This document shows, one piece after another, positions 6,584 through 7,747 of a stretch of DNA of 7,747 nt. The position numbers and the translations under genes were made by a program. The DNA comes from an uncultured Clostridium sp. (GTDB taxonomy: Bacteria; Bacillota_A; Clostridia; TANB77; CAG-508). The number at the start of each line of letters is the position of its first letter. Position 1 is the first letter of the stretch. The DNA lies in NCBI GenBank assembly GCA_947382445.1, contig CANCZH010000073.1, forward strand, positions 1-7,747. The letters run 5' to 3'. The notes under the pieces are model-generated. The model worked only from the letters and a program-made list of their open reading frames with translations. It was not told the DNA's origin and searched no databases.

Positions 6584-6617
6584 AAAAAGGCTGTCATTAA
6601 ATAAATGACAGTCTTTT
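6584..6617. terminator. Bidirectional terminator between topB and the XRE regulator
   Basis: A 10-bp stem (6589-6598 with 6604-6613, one G-T) has a five-base loop. Four T then an AT stretch and six T follow on the plus strand. Five A precede it (6584-6588), giving a T run on the minus strand. It starts 8 bases after the topB stop, and the regulator stop codon (6616-6618) overlaps its T run, so it can serve both convergent genes. Confidence 0.85.
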
Positions 6618-6954
6618 ATATATTTTTTAGTTCATTAATCATTTTTAGCACGAAATCAATTTTCTCTGGGCTTAATTTTTCTATTTTTTCTGATAACTCT
6701 AAATGTTTTTTTAAAGAAGAATTACTAATAAAATCTTTATAAAGCAAATTTGGAGTTATTCCAAGAGTGTCCATGTATTTAATAAGGGTTTGTGTTTTTA
6801 TTCCGCCATTTCCATTTTCAATTCTTGAAATATATTTTAAGGAAATATTTAATTTTTCTGATAATTGTTCTTGTGTAAGATGATTTTCAATTCTATGTCT
6901 TTTTAATATTTTTCCAAAAACTTTATCAATTTCTAATTTTGAAACAGAATTCAT
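6616..6954 (-). CDS. XRE-family (Cro/CI-like) helix-turn-helix regulator
   Basis: A 112-residue putative DNA-binding regulator. Residues about 13-75 form an XRE-type HTH domain: FGKILKRHRIENHLTQEQLSEKLNIS then KYISRIENGNGGIKTQTLIKYMDTLGI, with helix-turn-helix about 27-46. The C-terminal 35 residues are charged and helical (ELSEKIEKLSPEKIDFVLKMINEL) and may mediate dimerisation. No membrane segment or sensor domain is seen. I place the start at ATG 6952-6954 because a full AAGGAGG (plus 6960-6966) lies five bases upstream. An in-frame TTG at 6994-6996 would add 14 residues but has no ribosome binding site. A palindrome overlaps its likely promoter, so autorepression is probable. Other targets are unknown. 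Confidence 0.9.
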   Translation of the reverse strand: MNSVSKLEIDKVFGKILKRHRIENHLTQEQLSEKLNISLKYISRIENGNGGIKTQTLIKYMDTLGITPNLLYKDFISNSSLKKHLELSEKIEKLSPEKIDFVLKMINELKNI

Positions 6955-7010
6955 TTCTTCCTCCTTATTTTTTACTTGTCTATGAGTTGGTTTCAAGTCA
7001 CTTATGAATG

Positions 7011-7025
7011 TATACTATAAGTATA
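7011..7025. promoter_or_regulatory. Palindromic operator candidate for the XRE regulator
   Basis: TATACT and AGTATA arms of six bases are separated by three bases, a 15-base dyad. It covers the -10 region of the regulator's probable promoter, about 57 bases upstream of its ATG. XRE proteins commonly bind short dyads in their own promoters. Binding is inferred, not shown. Confidence 0.45.
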
Positions 7026-7048
7026 ACAATTTGAATTAATAAACTGAA
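7020..7048 (-). promoter_or_regulatory. Candidate extended -10 promoter of the XRE regulator
   Basis: Minus strand: TTCAGT (7043-7048), 17-base spacer, TATACT (7020-7025) preceded by TGT, an extended -10 element. The -35 is weak, as is common with extended -10 promoters. The leader would be about 60 bases. The -10 hexamer is also one arm of the palindrome at 7011-7025. Confidence 0.45.
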
Positions 7049-7050
7049 CA

Positions 7051-7152
7051 AACTAATAATGAGAACCTTTTATATAATAATATGCTGGAATATCAAAGAA
7101 AATTCCAAAAATCTTTAAAAATATGTAGCATTATTAGTTCTATGGAATTTTC
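7051..7152. repeat. Two interlocked long-range inverted repeats in a gene-free region
   Basis: AACTAATAATG (7051-7061) is repeated inverted at 7129-7139 (11 of 11). GAAAATTCCA (7098-7107) is repeated inverted at 7143-7152 (10 of 10). TGGAAT at 7086-7091 can also pair with ATTCCA at 7102-7107. The pairs cross each other, so in RNA they would be mutually exclusive or form a pseudoknot. It may be a decayed mobile-element end or a structured RNA; neither is proven. Confidence 0.4.
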
Positions 7153-7180
7153 ATAAAAAATATTCATTTTTTCATAAAAA
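7148..7180 (+). repeat. Direct repeat with 21-base phasing
   Basis: TTTTCATAAAAA occurs at 7148-7159 and 7169-7180, exactly 21 bases apart, two helical turns. It sits in A/T tracts about 180 bases upstream of the nuclease gene. It could be a curved-DNA or protein-binding site, or only low-complexity sequence. Confidence 0.3.
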
Positions 7181-7256
7181 TAATTTTATAATACAAATTT
7201 TTCCAACTAGTACTTAGAGTTTGTGAAAAAAGTCAAAATAAGTCTAACGATTAATA

Positions 7257-7285
7257 TTGAATTTAAAATATATACATGATATATT
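7257..7285 (+). promoter_or_regulatory. Promoter of the Rpn-like nuclease gene
   Basis: TTGAAT (7257-7262), 17-base spacer, TATATT (7280-7285), with TGA just before the -10 as an extended element. Start near 7292, leader about 68 bases. The leader includes GGGG-AGTTCA-CCC (7309-7321), a possible small hairpin. Confidence 0.55.
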
Positions 7286-7359
7286 TCTATTAATTTATTT
7301 TATTCTTAGGGGAGTTCACCCAAAATTTCCAAATAAAAAATAATATTAATAGGAGAGTG

Positions 7360-7747
7360 ATGCTTATAGAAGTAAAGAGAAAGATATTACCAACGAGTGA
7401 TTATGCTTTTAAAAAGATTTTTGGAAGTGCTGGTAATGAAGATATAACAAAAGATTTATTAAATTCTATACTATTAAAGAAAGTAAAAAATATAGAATTA
7501 GACTGTAATCCAATATTAGAAAAAAATATATATAGTGGAAAAACTGTAGTACTAGATATAAAAGCAAGACTGAATAATGAAAGTTTATGCAATATCGAGA
7601 TGCAAATAGCGAGTCAAAAACATATTGTAAAAAGAATGCTGTATTATTGGAGTAAGCTATATTCATCAGAAATAGGAGAAGGAGAAGAATATAGAAAATT
7701 AAAGAAAACGATATCAGTATTAATAGCAGATTTTGAATTAGATATAT
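7360..7747 (+). CDS. Rpn-family / PD-(D/E)XK transposase-like nuclease, N-terminal part (cut by window end)
   Basis: An open frame from ATG 7360 to the window edge, 129 codons, unfinished. It begins with the family hallmark TSDYAFKKIFG (residues 12-22), followed by DLLNSILL. A core strand VVLDIKARL has D66 and NIEMQ has E80 and Q82, fitting the D...ExQ variant of the PD-(D/E)XK nuclease site. HIVKRMLYYWSKLYS follows, also typical. Members (Rpn proteins, PD-(D/E)XK family transposases) are DNA endonucleases linked to recombination and are often present in many copies per genome. Start: AGGAG at 7351-7355, four bases before ATG; the GTG at 7357 is too close to that site. The reading frame was checked codon by codon. 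The C-terminal region is outside the window, so intactness cannot be judged. Confidence 0.88.
   Translation, partial: MLIEVKRKILPTSDYAFKKIFGSAGNEDITKDLLNSILLKKVKNIELDCNPILEKNIYSGKTVVLDIKARLNNESLCNIEMQIASQKHIVKRMLYYWSKLYSSEIGEGEEYRKLKKTISVLIADFELDI

Noticed and set aside
6070..6597. Two minus-strand frames opposite the 3' part of topB
   Set aside because: The topB frame carries conserved topoisomerase blocks over the same bases.
6955..6996. Upstream TTG start extending the XRE regulator by 14 residues
   Set aside because: No ribosome binding site before the TTG, and the full AAGGAGG at 6960-6966 lies inside the extension, correctly spaced for the internal ATG.
7164..7192. TATAAT at 7187-7192 as a second promoter for the nuclease
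   Set aside because: The hexamer 17 bases upstream (TCATTT) is a poor -35; the promoter at 7257-7285 is better placed.
7401..7666. Two minus-strand frames near the right end
   Set aside because: They are antisense to the Rpn-like nuclease gene, whose plus frame carries family motifs and a good ribosome binding site.

Overview
The window is strongly AT-rich and its genes have Gram-positive signals: AGGAG-type ribosome binding sites, SigA-like promoters and hairpin-plus-T terminators. Together with a dockerin protease, a cohesin protein and a clostridial-type topoisomerase III, this points to an anaerobic Firmicute (Clostridia), possibly an uncultured gut lineage. That is inference; no species can be named.

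Layout. (1) 1-171, minus strand: a self-contained tRNA-Gly(TCC) unit with consensus promoter, encoded CCA and its own terminator. (2) 182-1390, minus: a cytoplasmic protein of unknown function with a zinc-peptidase-like HECIH motif, ending at a 14-bp terminator. (3) 1391-1736: a 346-base divergent intergenic region. It holds candidate promoters for both flanking genes, four copies of the octamer GTAATATT (two per orientation) and a weak terminator-like hairpin; no small ORF or known riboswitch was recognised. (4) 1737-4583, plus: the most interesting part. A secreted papain-family (C1A) cysteine protease carrying a C-terminal type I dockerin is followed 72 bases later by a small secreted protein with one cohesin domain, a Ser/Pro/Thr linker and a C-terminal membrane or cell-wall anchor. 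Dockerins bind cohesins, so the pair looks like a minimal two-gene cellulosome-like module that holds a protease, not a glycosidase, on the cell surface. (5) 4678-6580, plus: a type IA topoisomerase (topB-like) split into two overlapping frames by a one-base shift inside the Toprim DxxREGE motif. (6) 6616-6954, minus: an XRE-family repressor-like protein convergent with topB, sharing a bidirectional terminator, with a palindrome over its own promoter. (7) 6955-7359: 405 bases without a gene, holding that promoter/operator, two long-range inverted repeats, a 21-base-phased direct repeat and the promoter of the next gene. (8) 7360-7747, plus: the start of an Rpn/PD-(D/E)XK transposase-family nuclease, cut by the window end.

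How they work together: only the protease and cohesin genes form an evident functional pair. They are co-oriented, both exported, and carry complementary modules, but the cohesin gene has its own near-consensus promoter. The other genes look like independent transcription units.
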